Shown piece after piece: positions 36,951-45,807 of a stretch of 64,000 bases of DNA (position 1 is the stretch's first letter; each line of letters opens with the position of its first letter). The notes beneath the pieces are model-generated. The model had not been told where the DNA came from and did not search any database. It worked only from the letters and a program-made list of their open reading frames with translations. The stretch comes from Paenibacillus taiwanensis DSM 18679 (GTDB lineage Bacteria > Bacillota > Bacilli > Paenibacillales > Paenibacillaceae): contig NZ_KE384307.1 in assembly GCF_000425125.1 (NCBI RefSeq), positions 858,966 through 922,965 of the forward strand. The letters run 5' to 3'. A program made the position numbers and the translations under genes.

Positions 36951-37700
36951 ATGAACACGGGGAATAAGGCAGGGCTGTCCAGTAAAGATACGAGTAATAG
37001 AAGCGTTGGAGGAGCAGCTAGTAGAGGGGATGAGTTGGCGTTGCCAACGACGGCTCCGATCGTCCGTCCAATCCGCAATGTGTATTGCATCGGGCGAAAC
37101 TATAAGCTGCATGCGGCTGAGCTAGGCAATGCTGTTCCTTCTGAGCCGATGGTCTTTATGAAGCCATCCCATGCCTTGACATGGCTGGATGGGCAGCATA
37201 CATTATCACTTCCCTTACATAAAGGAGCAGTACATCATGAGCTTGAGCTTGTACTGCGCATCGGGCGGCAGGTAGAATCGGGAATGACGGCAGACGAGGT
37301 AGTTGATGGCCTGGCATTAGGGATTGATTTTACACTGCGAGACGTGCAGGACGAGCTAAAGAAGCAAGGTCATCCTTGGCTTGCGGCGAAGGGGTTTCTT
37401 CATTCCGCACCGCTCACGCCATTTATGGCGTATCCGGGAACGGAAGCAACGATTCATACGCCGTTTCAGCTCAAGTTAAATGGAAATACGGTGCAGCAAG
37501 GCGCTGCAAGTGACATGATTTTTAATTTTGATGAACTGATTCAATATGTTGCTATCCATTATGGATTAGGTGAGGGCGATCTTATCTTTACTGGTACACC
37601 CGCGGGAGTTGGCGCTGTACAAGAGGGAGACACGTTAGAACTGCTCTGGAATGGCGCGTGTGCAGGAAAGGGTGTTATTCAGACTACGGAAGTGAAGTGA
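36951..37700 (+). CDS. Fumarylacetoacetate hydrolase family protein
   Basis: The 249-aa protein has VYCIGRNYKLHAAELGN, a metal site in HHELELVLRIG, GIDFTLRDVQ and the C-terminal FTGTPAGVG, all typical of FAHD1/YisK-like enzymes. These act on small oxo-acids (acylpyruvate hydrolysis, oxaloacetate decarboxylation). An unusual hydrophilic leader of about 40 residues precedes the domain; the start after AGGGGCGA is still the only good one. The substrate is unknown. Confidence 0.88.
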   Translation: MNTGNKAGLSSKDTSNRSVGGAASRGDELALPTTAPIVRPIRNVYCIGRNYKLHAAELGNAVPSEPMVFMKPSHALTWLDGQHTLSLPLHKGAVHHELELVLRIGRQVESGMTADEVVDGLALGIDFTLRDVQDELKKQGHPWLAAKGFLHSAPLTPFMAYPGTEATIHTPFQLKLNGNTVQQGAASDMIFNFDELIQYVAIHYGLGEGDLIFTGTPAGVGAVQEGDTLELLWNGACAGKGVIQTTEVK

Positions 37701-37707
37701 TTGTTAT

Positions 37708-38535
37708 ATGGATTGGTTAATAGGACTGGCAGGAAGTATAATCGTTGCCGGCTTGGCATATAGAAAAAAATCGTTGACGCAATCGGGCGCACTAGCGGCG
37801 ATTGTCATGGGGACGGTTTACTATGGGAGCGGGAGCTTGATCTGGTTTGGGCTGCTGCTCACTTTTTTTATAACGTCTACGATATGGTCCAAATGGAACA
37901 AACGGAAAAAAATTCGCTTCGATCATATTTATGAGAAGACAGGGGAGCGGGATGCGTATCAGGTCATGGCAAATGGTGGCCTCGGCATGCTGCTATGTGT
38001 CTGTAATGCAATCGTACCACACCCTGGATGGCTGCTTTCCTTTGCAGGTGTTATGGCTACCGTTAATGCAGATACATGGGCCACAGAGATTGGCAGCCTT
38101 AGTCGGTCCATGCCACGCTCTTTGCTGACAGGCAAACGTGTGCCTGCCGGAACTTCAGGAGCTATATCCACAATTGGAACTATAGCTACCTTGCTAGGTG
38201 CAGCCACAATTGGTGCGGCTGCTGTCATATGTCTGTACATCGCTGCTGATCCAGCATTTTCAATCCCGTATCAATGGGGGCTGCTGCTCGTGATAGGTAT
38301 ATCGGGCGCTATTGGTGGTGTTGTTGGCGCGTTTACCGATTCATATCTCGGGGCAACGATACAAGCGGCTTATCATTGTGAGAAGTGTGCAGCAAATACG
38401 GAGCGAACAGCTCACTGCGGGCAACCGACAGCGTTAGTGAAAGGGTTTCGCTGGATGACTAACGATATCGTAAATGGGGTTAGTTCGGTCGTCGGAGGTG
38501 TGGCAGCTTGGGTGCTAGGGATATTATGGTTATAA
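37708..38535 (+). CDS. DUF92 (TMEM19/VTE6-like) membrane protein
   Basis: The 275-aa protein has about six membrane spans and the DUF92 signatures GSGSLIWFG, ADTWATEIGSLS and DSYLGATIQAAY. Plant VTE6 in this family is a phytyl-phosphate kinase; the bacterial role is not settled but may concern isoprenoid phosphates. A Cys pair (CEKCA) lies in the loop after the DSYLGA motif. It begins 7 nt after the FAH gene. Confidence 0.85.
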   Translation: MDWLIGLAGSIIVAGLAYRKKSLTQSGALAAIVMGTVYYGSGSLIWFGLLLTFFITSTIWSKWNKRKKIRFDHIYEKTGERDAYQVMANGGLGMLLCVCNAIVPHPGWLLSFAGVMATVNADTWATEIGSLSRSMPRSLLTGKRVPAGTSGAISTIGTIATLLGAATIGAAAVICLYIAADPAFSIPYQWGLLLVIGISGAIGGVVGAFTDSYLGATIQAAYHCEKCAANTERTAHCGQPTALVKGFRWMTNDIVNGVSSVVGGVAAWVLGILWL

Positions 38536-38545
38536 GTCTTATAAA

Positions 38546-38574
38546 TCGACAATAACGGCTTCCCATGTTATATT
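38546..38574 (+). promoter_or_regulatory. Probable sigma-A promoter of the tetR-like gene
   Basis: TCGACA (38546-38551) and TATATT (38569-38574) are 17 nt apart, 60 bases upstream of the GTG start. Confidence 0.6.
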
Positions 38575-38633
38575 CGAAGGAGCAGCAACTAGAGCATTAA
38601 GCCTGATAGGCATTTGCCGAAGGAGGTGAGCCG

Positions 38634-39209
38634 GTGAGTTACGGTCAAGGAGATAAACTGCATTTGATACTGGATGCGGCTTATGAACTCTTCGGTTCCG
38701 ATGGCTTCTACGAAACAAAGATGTCCGATATTGCCGATAAGGCGGGCATTGCCAAAGGAACGCTATATTTGTATTTTAATAGCAAGGAACAGTTGTTTAC
38801 GGCGATGTCACAGCGTGATTTTGATCATTTTCTAGGTGATTTGGAATTTGGTTTAAACCAATTCTCCACGCTAGAAGAGCAATTGAGATTTATTGCAGGA
38901 CATCATCTGAGATATTATTATGAACGAAAGCGATATACGAAGTTATTTTTTAAAGCACCTAACAATGACCCGGATATGATGGAAGTGATCCGGAGCTTTA
39001 TGCAGCGTTATATGAAGCTGATGGCAAATGCATTTGCACAGTTTGGGATGACAGAGCCCATGCTGCATGCGAAGTCTTATGCTGGTATGCTAGATATGAT
39101 TAAGATGGATATTATATTTAGTCCGGAATTTGTTGAGCAGGACATGGACAAGCGTATCCAATTTGCAGCCCAGCTGTTTCTGAACGGATGCATGTCTGAC
39201 CACAGGTGA
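38634..39209 (+). CDS. TetR/AcrR-family transcriptional regulator
   Basis: The 191-aa protein has the N-terminal TetR helix-turn-helix (ILDAAYELFGSDGFYETKMSDIADKAGIAKGTLYLYF) in residues about 9-50 and a helical ligand-binding domain after it. It resembles FadR/YsiA-like members, but the ligand cannot be assigned. The GTG follows AAGGAGGTGAGCC. It is flanked by its own promoter and a strong terminator, so it is monocistronic. Confidence 0.9.
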   Translation: MSYGQGDKLHLILDAAYELFGSDGFYETKMSDIADKAGIAKGTLYLYFNSKEQLFTAMSQRDFDHFLGDLEFGLNQFSTLEEQLRFIAGHHLRYYYERKRYTKLFFKAPNNDPDMMEVIRSFMQRYMKLMANAFAQFGMTEPMLHAKSYAGMLDMIKMDIIFSPEFVEQDMDKRIQFAAQLFLNGCMSDHR

Positions 39210-39227
39210 TGATGAGCGTAATCGTGT

Positions 39228-39256
39228 AAAGGGAGGACCTATGGTTCTCCCTTTTT
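39228..39256 (+). terminator. Terminator of the tetR-like gene
   Basis: AAAGGGAGGACC (39228-39239) pairs with GGTTCTCCCTTT (39243-39254), one G-T wobble, loop TAT, with a T run to 39256. Confidence 0.92.
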
Positions 39257-39319
39257 ATAAGATTTGGGATAAGTATATGGAACAATAGGGATAGTTAGGA
39301 AATGGAGGCACACATCAGC

Positions 39320-41278
39320 ATGCATGTGATGACGATTGAGCAGCTTAGTAAAAGTTACGGTGAGAAAACGTTATTTAAAGACGTTTCGTTTGGTATAGAG
39401 AAGGGTGATCGTTTTGGTATTATCGGAGTTAATGGGACAGGCAAGTCCACATTTTTGAAGACGATAGCGGGATTGGAACCAATCGAGTCTGGCAAGATGA
39501 TGAGAGGCAGCAGCGTAACGGTAGAATACGTCGCGCAAGAGCCGGAGTTTGATCCTACGTCCACGGTGTTGGATACGGTGATGAGCGGAAGTTCTCCTGA
39601 GATGACGGCAGTTCGACAATACACGGAGGTACTGGACGCGCTTAGCCTTCATCCGGAGGATGCCACGCTACAGAATCGATTGGTCAAAGCAAGTGATGAC
39701 GTCGATCGTTTGCAGGCATGGCAGTTGGAAAGTGAGGCTAAAACCATTTTGTCTAAGCTGGGAATCCAGCGATATCAAGCCAAGATGGGGGAGTTGTCTG
39801 GTGGACAACGCAAACGGGTAGCGTTAGCTGCCGGTCTTATTCATCAAGCGGATGTTCTGCTACTGGATGAGCCTACAAACCACGTTGATAATGAAACGGT
39901 AGCTTGGTTGGAGTCGATGCTGCAAAAGCGAACTGGCGCCTTGATTATGATTACGCATGATCGGTATTTCCTTGATCGGGTTGCTAATAAGATGATTGAG
40001 CTGGACCAGGGGAACGCATTTTTTTATGAAGCGAACTATACACGGTTTTTGGAGCTAAAAGCAGACCGCGAAGCGCGCGAGGCATCTGCCGAGGATACAC
40101 GTCAGAACATTTTACGTCGGGAGCTGGCTTGGATTAGACGTGGTGCGAAGGCGCGTACTACGAAGCAAAAGGCACGTATTGAACGTTTTGAAGAGCTGAG
40201 CTCACAGGGGCCTGCGCAGCGTGACTCTGGTATTGAAGTTTCAACTGCAAGTGCTCGTCTCGGCAAAAAAATTATGGAAATCGATGCACTTCGAGCCGAC
40301 GTTGATGGCCGTGTGCTGTTTCAAGATTTCTCTTATATTGCGGTAGCAGGCGACCGCATTGGTATTATTGGGCTAAACGGCAGCGGGAAGTCCACGCTGC
40401 TGCAAATGATTGCTGGACGTCGTGAGCCTGAAGCTGGCTCCGTTGTATTAGGTCCAACAGTGCGTCTTGGCTATTTCACGCAAGAGCATGAGGAAATGAA
40501 TGAGTCGATGCGTGTCATTGAATATATACGTGAAGCTGCGGAGACGGTGAGTACCGCAGAAGGCGAGACGATTAGTGCTGCGCAAATGTTGGAGCGGTTT
40601 ATGTTCAGTCCTACGATGCAGTGGACAGTGATAGGTAAGTTGTCCGGCGGGGAGAAGCGCCGCTTGCAATTGCTTCGTATGCTTATGACTGCACCTAACG
40701 TGCTGTTGCTGGATGAGCCGACCAACGACTTGGATGTGCAGACGCTTGCTGTACTGGAACAGTACTTAGATGACTTCCCCGGCATCGTTATCGCGGTATC
40801 ACATGATCGGTATTTTTTGGATCGTGTAGCGGAGCGGATCTGGTCATTCGAACAGCGGAATGTCCATCAGCATGTCGGAAATTATTCCGAATATATGGAG
40901 TGGAGAACTGCGAATGGAATGCCTTCCTTGAGCGAGGGCGCCTTAAATGTAACGCCTGCGGCTAGGAAATCGGCGGACATACAAGTCGAAACATCAGAGA
41001 CAGAAGGTGCAACGGGCCGACAAGAGCGCAAGCCGAAGTTAAAAATGTCTTACAAGGATGAACGCGAGTATGAACAGATTGAAGGCTGGGTCACTGATAC
41101 GGAAGCGTTGCTGGAGCGGATTACCCGTGACATGGAAGCGGCTTATAGTGATTCGTCTCGTCTGCAAGAGCTTATGAAAGAGCAGCGGGAAGCAGAGTCC
41201 AAGCTGGAGCAATTGATGGATCGTTGGACGGAATTGAGCGAGCTGGCAGAGCAAATTGAGGCTTCTAAACGTTCGTAA
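39320..41278 (+). CDS. ABC-F family ATPase (YfmR/Uup-like)
   Basis: At 652 aa it has two ABC cassettes with no membrane domain: Walker A GVNGTGKST and GLNGSGKST, signatures LSGGQRKR and LSGGEKRR, Walker B LDEPTNHVD and LDEPTNDLD. A linker of about 80 residues joins them, and a C-terminal coiled coil (about 565-650) follows, as in Uup and YfmR. These act on the ribosome, and YfmR helps at difficult Pro motifs together with EF-P. The ATG at 39320 lies 11 nt after GGAGG; the ATG at 39302 overlaps that site. Confidence 0.93.
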   Translation: MHVMTIEQLSKSYGEKTLFKDVSFGIEKGDRFGIIGVNGTGKSTFLKTIAGLEPIESGKMMRGSSVTVEYVAQEPEFDPTSTVLDTVMSGSSPEMTAVRQYTEVLDALSLHPEDATLQNRLVKASDDVDRLQAWQLESEAKTILSKLGIQRYQAKMGELSGGQRKRVALAAGLIHQADVLLLDEPTNHVDNETVAWLESMLQKRTGALIMITHDRYFLDRVANKMIELDQGNAFFYEANYTRFLELKADREAREASAEDTRQNILRRELAWIRRGAKARTTKQKARIERFEELSSQGPAQRDSGIEVSTASARLGKKIMEIDALRADVDGRVLFQDFSYIAVAGDRIGIIGLNGSGKSTLLQMIAGRREPEAGSVVLGPTVRLGYFTQEHEEMNESMRVIEYIREAAETVSTAEGETISAAQMLERFMFSPTMQWTVIGKLSGGEKRRLQLLRMLMTAPNVLLLDEPTNDLDVQTLAVLEQYLDDFPGIVIAVSHDRYFLDRVAERIWSFEQRNVHQHVGNYSEYMEWRTANGMPSLSEGALNVTPAARKSADIQVETSETEGATGRQERKPKLKMSYKDEREYEQIEGWVTDTEALLERITRDMEAAYSDSSRLQELMKEQREAESKLEQLMDRWTELSELAEQIEASKRS

Positions 41279-41359
41279 GACAGTTATAGTTATCTACTGA
41301 CCGCTTTGTAGGGTAGATGTTGCCTTGTAAAGCAGACAACAATAAAACAGTTTTACGCG

Positions 41360-41400
41360 GCGATCGCTTCTTGGTATTCTATTAGGGAAGCGGTCGCTTT
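41360..41400 (+). terminator. Terminator of the ABC-F gene
   Basis: GCGATCGCTTC (41360-41370) pairs with GAAGCGGTCGC (41387-41397) with one G-T wobble, followed by a short T-rich tract. Confidence 0.65.
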
Positions 41401-41528
41401 GTAGTTTAGTAGATAAATGAGGCTAAGGGAGGAGGTAGGTTTAATATTTATCGCTATTCGTTCTAGTGCAAGGAGGAGTAATTACGAATCAACGTTTTTT
41501 GAAATAAATAGAATAATACAAAGTTTCA

Positions 41529-41564
41529 TGGTAAAATGTAGGTGGTTGATTTATACATAATCAA
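41529..41564 (+). promoter_or_regulatory. Extended -10 promoter and palindromic operator of the HTH-TPR regulator
   Basis: TGGTAAAAT (41529-41537) fits an extended -10 box; no -35 consensus is seen 17 nt upstream. TTGATT (41546-41551) and AATCAA (41559-41564) form an inverted repeat with a 7-nt centre just after it, where an autoregulator could bind. Its binder is not shown by the sequence. Confidence 0.5.
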
Positions 41565-41582
41565 ATAAGCGAGGTGTACCCG

Positions 41583-42890
41583 TTGACTGATATCTCCACT
41601 TCCACGTTAACGTCGGGGCTGGGGGAACTGATACGAAGTAAACGAATAGATAAGCAGATGACACTACCCCAAGCTTCCGAGCTATCAGGCATCCCCGAAG
41701 AAATGTTGTCCCGAATCGAATCAGGTGAGTCAACAGCCCCTGAGTTCCGCAGCATGTTAGCTCTTGCTACTACTTTAAATATTCCGATTGAAGAGATGAC
41801 AGAAACATATATCGAACTAGAGCGCAGCTCGGAGTCACTGTTTACCGTGCTGAAGGAAGCGATTCCGAGATTGCTGCCAATACCACTCATTATGAAGATT
41901 GCTACTCAACTCCTCACGATCAGTCAGCGCGAAACCTCTGAAGACTCTGTTGAACGATTATACGCGCTTGCAACGGAGACACAAGAGATTCCTCGAAAGC
42001 TTGCCTTGTTTAAAGTAATTAGCCAGTTCACCGACGATCACAGCATTCGGCCAACTTTAGCGAAATCATTACTTCAATCCTATCTGATTGAACGTGGTGA
42101 TTTACGAAGATTAGGCGATTCATACGAATATGGACGAAGCATTCAATATCACGTAAAATTTCTTCCAGTAGATGACCAAATTGTGTATTACTACAAAATT
42201 GGAGTACACGCCTATCACTTAGGCAAGTATGAAGATTGCATCCAGCACTGCAAAAAAGTTCTCACCCTTGATTACTCGGAAGGGACAACTAAAGCAGAGG
42301 CTCTGTTATTGTCTGCATCAAGTTATTTCTTATTGGGTCTTTTTGATAGCGCCGAGAAATATGTCCGCCTACTGAAGGCATTTAATTTTCCTTGGCTGAA
42401 CGATCAAGTGGATTTTTTGCAGGCCAAAATAGATAGCAAAAAAATTAGTAACGAGTTAGCCATTGTACAAATTGAGAAATTTTTGGATAAACATCCGCAT
42501 AAAGTTGTTGTTATGTATGATTTATTAGACCTCTACCTTAAACAAAATGATGTGAATGCTATCGAAAGATTAATTAAACACGAGAAGGACTTTATCGACT
42601 TCACTTCCACCAATCATCCCTTATTGATTTCCGAACATGCTGTGTATTTCTCAAAAAAAAGCGAGTATTATTTTACTATTAATAACGCGAAAGAAGGCTT
42701 CCATAATTTGTTTAAGAGTATTATAATGTTTATATCTGTGGATAGGCACCGTGAGGCATCGAGTAATATTGGCATGCTGTTAAGCGTGATGAGTAGATTC
42801 CCTAGTGCACTTCACAGTTTTGAGAAAGAATTTCATCAGGTGATTGAGTACTTGCAGAACAATAATAACAAGGGAGGCGCTTTCATATGA
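41583..42890 (+). CDS. HTH-TPR regulator, RRNPP type (probable peptide receptor)
   Basis: The 435-aa protein has an XRE-type helix-turn-helix at about residues 12-65 (TLPQASELSGIPEEMLSRIESGE) and then helical repeats to the C-terminus consistent with TPRs (YYYKIGVHAYHLGKYEDCIQHCKKVL is a clear TPR). That is the layout of PlcR, NprR, PrgX and the AloR proteins of Paenibacillus, which bind an imported oligopeptide. The TTG at 41583 follows GAGG by 8 nt. Its stop overlaps the ATG of a 33-codon exported peptide gene, the usual receptor-pheromone arrangement. Targets are unknown. Confidence 0.88.
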   Translation: MTDISTSTLTSGLGELIRSKRIDKQMTLPQASELSGIPEEMLSRIESGESTAPEFRSMLALATTLNIPIEEMTETYIELERSSESLFTVLKEAIPRLLPIPLIMKIATQLLTISQRETSEDSVERLYALATETQEIPRKLALFKVISQFTDDHSIRPTLAKSLLQSYLIERGDLRRLGDSYEYGRSIQYHVKFLPVDDQIVYYYKIGVHAYHLGKYEDCIQHCKKVLTLDYSEGTTKAEALLLSASSYFLLGLFDSAEKYVRLLKAFNFPWLNDQVDFLQAKIDSKKISNELAIVQIEKFLDKHPHKVVVMYDLLDLYLKQNDVNAIERLIKHEKDFIDFTSTNHPLLISEHAVYFSKKSEYYFTINNAKEGFHNLFKSIIMFISVDRHREASSNIGMLLSVMSRFPSALHSFEKEFHQVIEYLQNNNNKGGAFI

Positions 42891-42988
42891 AAAAAGGAAG
42901 AAAACTCGCCCAGGCAGTTTTGTTGACCGTTTCTTTCGTTACTTTAATCACTCCGTTAGCTGCAAATGGCGTAATCGTATCCTGGTAA
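42887..42988 (+). CDS. Putative signalling pro-peptide (33 aa) of the RRNPP pair
   Basis: The ORF starts in the overlap ATATGA with the receptor stop and has its own GGGAGG 9 nt upstream. The peptide has a basic start (MKKGRK), a hydrophobic core of about 16 residues, then PLAA and the short tail NGVIVSW. This is the shape of a Sec-exported pro-peptide whose C-terminal five to eight residues would be the mature signal, as in PapR, NprX, Phr and AloP peptides. A terminator follows 30 nt later, so receptor and peptide form a closed two-gene operon. The mature form is inference. Confidence 0.8.
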   Translation: MKKGRKLAQAVLLTVSFVTLITPLAANGVIVSW

Positions 42989-43017
42989 TTAAACGTTATA
43001 GTTTTTGAACCAACGTT

Positions 43018-43050
43018 ACAGGCACCTGCATGGGTGTCTGTTTTTATTTT
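43018..43050 (+). terminator. Terminator of the receptor-peptide operon
   Basis: ACAGGCACC (43018-43026) pairs with GGTGTCTGT (43033-43041), one G-T wobble, followed by TTTTTATTTT. Confidence 0.88.
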
Positions 43051-43172
43051 GCTCGGATCACAATTAGTTAGCCGTAGCTATTTGTTCTGCTAGCAGCTGA
43101 TTTGAACTTCCAACCATTTAATGTTAATATATAGGAGGTTTAATCGTGTGGGTATAAACGAGAGGTGTTCAA

Positions 43173-44173
43173 ATGGTTGATGTTATTACACTTTTCCATG
43201 CCGACGTTAGGAGAACTAATACGTCGCACTCGACAACAAAACAAATGACATTAGCGCAAGTATCTAGGTTATCTGCTATTCCTAAAGGAACTTTATCCAA
43301 AATTGAAAATGGAGTTACAAAGCTCCTAATTTCCAATTCGTTTTATCTGTTGATTTGGTACTAGACATACCCATTGAAGATTTAATTATGGGTTACATTG
43401 AAGTCGTGCGAAGTACGGAATTAGTCCTCGTAGCTATGCAAGAAGCCATTTCCCGAAACCTATCCTCACAGTTGATTTACAACATCGCAGCTAAGTACCT
43501 GGAAGTGAGTCGAGAACTAACAGAAGACTCATTAGAACGTATATATACATTTACCTCTAATTTACATGAAAGCTCATATCAACTTACTTTATATAAGTTT
43601 ATTAGCGAGTATGCCGATCATTATAGTGTTAGATCTATCCTTGCAGTGTCGCTGCTTCAGATTTATCTTATCGAAAGAAACCAATTCAACAAACTAGTAG
43701 AAGTATATGAAACAGGTAAACATATTTTACACCACGTCAGATTCCTTCAACTTCAGGACCAAATTACATACTACTATAAACTTGGGGCACATGCGTATCA
43801 CATCCGGAAATTTGAAGACTGCATCACTTACTGCCAACGGTTGGTAGCCATTGATTACATTTCCTTTAGTTATTATCTTATGGGGCAATATGATATGGCT
43901 GAGAAATACGTTAATATACTGAAAGAGTTTAACTATCCGTTTATTTATGAGAAGGATTTTGTAGAATGTCAGGCGAGTGCTAACCCAACTCTAACGGGTG
44001 AGTACGCGGAATACTATGCTACAAAAAGTGAGTATTATTTAAAGATTCTAGCGTATGATCAAGCTTTTCAAGCTTGGATAAAAAGTATGACGATGTATAC
44101 AGCGGTGGATAGACCCTCCAATGTTTTTATGCTGCTCCAAATTTTCAAAAAATGCTTTGGAAAATACGTATAG
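43173..44173 (+). pseudogene. Degenerate paralogue of the HTH-TPR regulator
   Basis: The start (GAGAGGTG, then ATG at 43173) and the frame from 43355 to 44173 both align with the intact regulator upstream. The reading frame is broken: the HTH part ends at a TAG at 43362 and continues in another frame (APNFQFVLSVDLVLDIPIED). A second out-of-frame patch near 43200-43245 encodes LGELIRR in the shifted frame. Two internal deletions remove part of one TPR and about 85 residues before the C-terminus. No peptide ORF follows. It is probably dead, though the 272-codon TPR part could still be made from an internal start. Confidence 0.82.
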
Positions 44174-44300
44174 GGTATTTTATTGATCCATAGACTATAA
44201 ATTTGAGACAGTAAATTTTCCAGTAACCCATTTAATACTATTGAATATGGGCCATTTATTAAGCATGATATGGGAATGCCCATTACATAGGAGGATCATT

Positions 44301-44579
44301 ATGCCTATAGGACAGTTTGAATCAATGTTAATCATTATTGCTTTTCTTACTCTATATGCTTTAATAGTCGTTTTAGCGATTCACTTCATTTTCAGAAAAA
44401 ATAAGTTGATAAGGAATTATATATTTTTAGGGCTTGTAGCACTGGGCGTTCTGGTGTCTTCCTATAACACTTTTCAAAATGGGTCCAATTGGACTCAAGC
44501 TATTTTTATGACAATAGCTCTTATCGGACTTGCACGTCAGCAATGGATATATCGTAAAAAGGTGCACAATCAGCCTTAA
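44301..44579 (+). CDS. Small membrane protein of unknown function
   Basis: I do not recognise this 92-aa protein. It has three hydrophobic segments (about residues 8-30, 40-56 and 65-80) with short basic loops and a basic C-terminus. The ATG at 44301 follows AGGAGG by 6 nt; an upstream in-frame start at 44241 lacks a site. It lies just after the broken regulator copy and before a strong bidirectional terminator. It could be a target of the neighbouring regulator, but no shared operator is evident. Confidence 0.7.
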   Translation: MPIGQFESMLIIIAFLTLYALIVVLAIHFIFRKNKLIRNYIFLGLVALGVLVSSYNTFQNGSNWTQAIFMTIALIGLARQQWIYRKKVHNQP

Positions 44580-44591
44580 GCAAGAGGTGAA

Positions 44592-44640
44592 ACCAAAAAG
44601 AGGCCCAGCATTTATATCGATTGCTTGGCCTCTTTTTGGT
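44592..44640. terminator. Strong bidirectional terminator
   Basis: ACCAAAAAGAGGCC (44592-44605) and GGCCTCTTTTTGGT (44627-44640) pair perfectly over 14 bp. It serves the membrane protein gene on the plus strand and the oxidoreductase gene on the minus strand. Confidence 0.93.
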
Positions 44641-44702
44641 AATTTCTTAGGAGAGTAGATTAAAGTATATTATGCTTCCACTATAGTAAAAATAAGTGCT
44701 TG

Positions 44703-45737
44703 TTAATGACAATGAGCAATACGAATAATGGTTCTTCCCATCATTTGGCTTTGCAGCATTCGACTAGCCAATGCAGGCAATTCTTGCAGTGTCACCTCAT
44801 GGACAAAACCTTCTACTTGAGAGATGGAACTCCACTCCCACGCCGTTCGCGCCCACACATGAACACGATGATCCTGCGCTGTATACACGGAATCGATTCC
44901 ATATAAAGTGATGCCGCGTAAAATAAAAGGATACACCGTCGTCGGCAGCGTTCCGCCTGACGTCAGCCCACTAGCGGCTACCGCGCCTCCATATTTGACA
45001 GAGGCGAGTGCAGCTGCCAAAATATCACCGCCGCATACGTCAACTGCGCCAGCCCACTTCTGCTTATCGAGCGAGCGTGGTCGTTCCGGCAGCCAAGCTT
45101 CGCGGCTGACCACTTCCGCTGCACCTAGCGCACGCAGCATGGGCTCTGCCTGCTTCTTGCCGGAAGCGGCCGTCACACGGAAGCCGAGCTTCGCCAGCAT
45201 AGCAATGGCCAAGCTGCCTACGCCACCGCTGGCGCCGGTGACCAGAATTTGCCCGTCTTCGGGTTTAATGCCGTGCTGCTCCAATCGTTTGACGGAGAGG
45301 GTAGCCGTTAGACCAGCTGTCCCAAACACCATTGCATCACGCAGGCTGAGGCCAGTAGGCAGCGGCACGAGCCAGTCGCCAGGCACGCGTACATATTGGC
45401 TGTATCCGCCAAAGTGAGATACACCCATCTCATAGCCTGTCACAATAACAGCTTGACCAGGCTGATAACGTTCGTCTTTAGAAGCGACAACGATGCCAGA
45501 AGCATCAATACCTGGGATAAACGGATAATTTTTCACGATGTTTCCATCTGGTGAACAGGCAAGGGCATCCTTGTAGTTAAGGCTAGAATAAGCAACCTGA
45601 ATCGTAACATCACCGTCAGGCAAATCAGAAAATGCGATCTCTTTGACCGCTGGTGTTATACGGCCCTGCTCGTCTTTGTCCACAACGAGGGCATAAAAGG
45701 ATGAGGGCAATTCGGTTAGTTCTGATGAAGTACTCAT
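44703..45737 (-). CDS. MDR-family NADPH oxidoreductase (YhdH/YhfP, acrylyl-CoA reductase-like)
   Basis: The 344-aa medium-chain reductase has SSLNYKDALA, PGIDASG, and the nucleotide site VTGASGGVGSLA. It lacks the catalytic-zinc ligands of alcohol dehydrogenases, as in the YhdH/AcuI quinone-oxidoreductase group. Known members reduce acrylyl-CoA; the physiological substrate in Bacillales is not settled. The ATG at 45737 follows AAAGGAG by 8 nt; a start at 45764 has no site. Confidence 0.88.
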   Translation of the reverse strand: MSTSSELTELPSSFYALVVDKDEQGRITPAVKEIAFSDLPDGDVTIQVAYSSLNYKDALACSPDGNIVKNYPFIPGIDASGIVVASKDERYQPGQAVIVTGYEMGVSHFGGYSQYVRVPGDWLVPLPTGLSLRDAMVFGTAGLTATLSVKRLEQHGIKPEDGQILVTGASGGVGSLAIAMLAKLGFRVTAASGKKQAEPMLRALGAAEVVSREAWLPERPRSLDKQKWAGAVDVCGGDILAAALASVKYGGAVAASGLTSGGTLPTTVYPFILRGITLYGIDSVYTAQDHRVHVWARTAWEWSSISQVEGFVHEVTLQELPALASRMLQSQMMGRTIIRIAHCH

Positions 45738-45807
45738 AACGGTCTCCTTTACAATATCATTCACTATAACTATAAAAGGATATATTTATAAAATGATAAG
45801 TTTAATT

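Larger units (their letters stand above)
41279..41582. other. Intergenic region before the HTH-TPR regulator
   Basis: The left third holds the ABC-F terminator. At 41471-41481 an AAGGAGGAGTA stands before an open stretch without a start codon, possibly a relic. The right end holds the regulator promoter and a palindrome. The region is more AT-rich than the flanking housekeeping genes. Confidence 0.5.

Noticed and set aside
43128-43150. AGGAGG followed by GTG and an immediate stop before the broken regulator copy
   Set aside because: It encodes only three residues. It more likely reflects homology to the leader of the intact copy.
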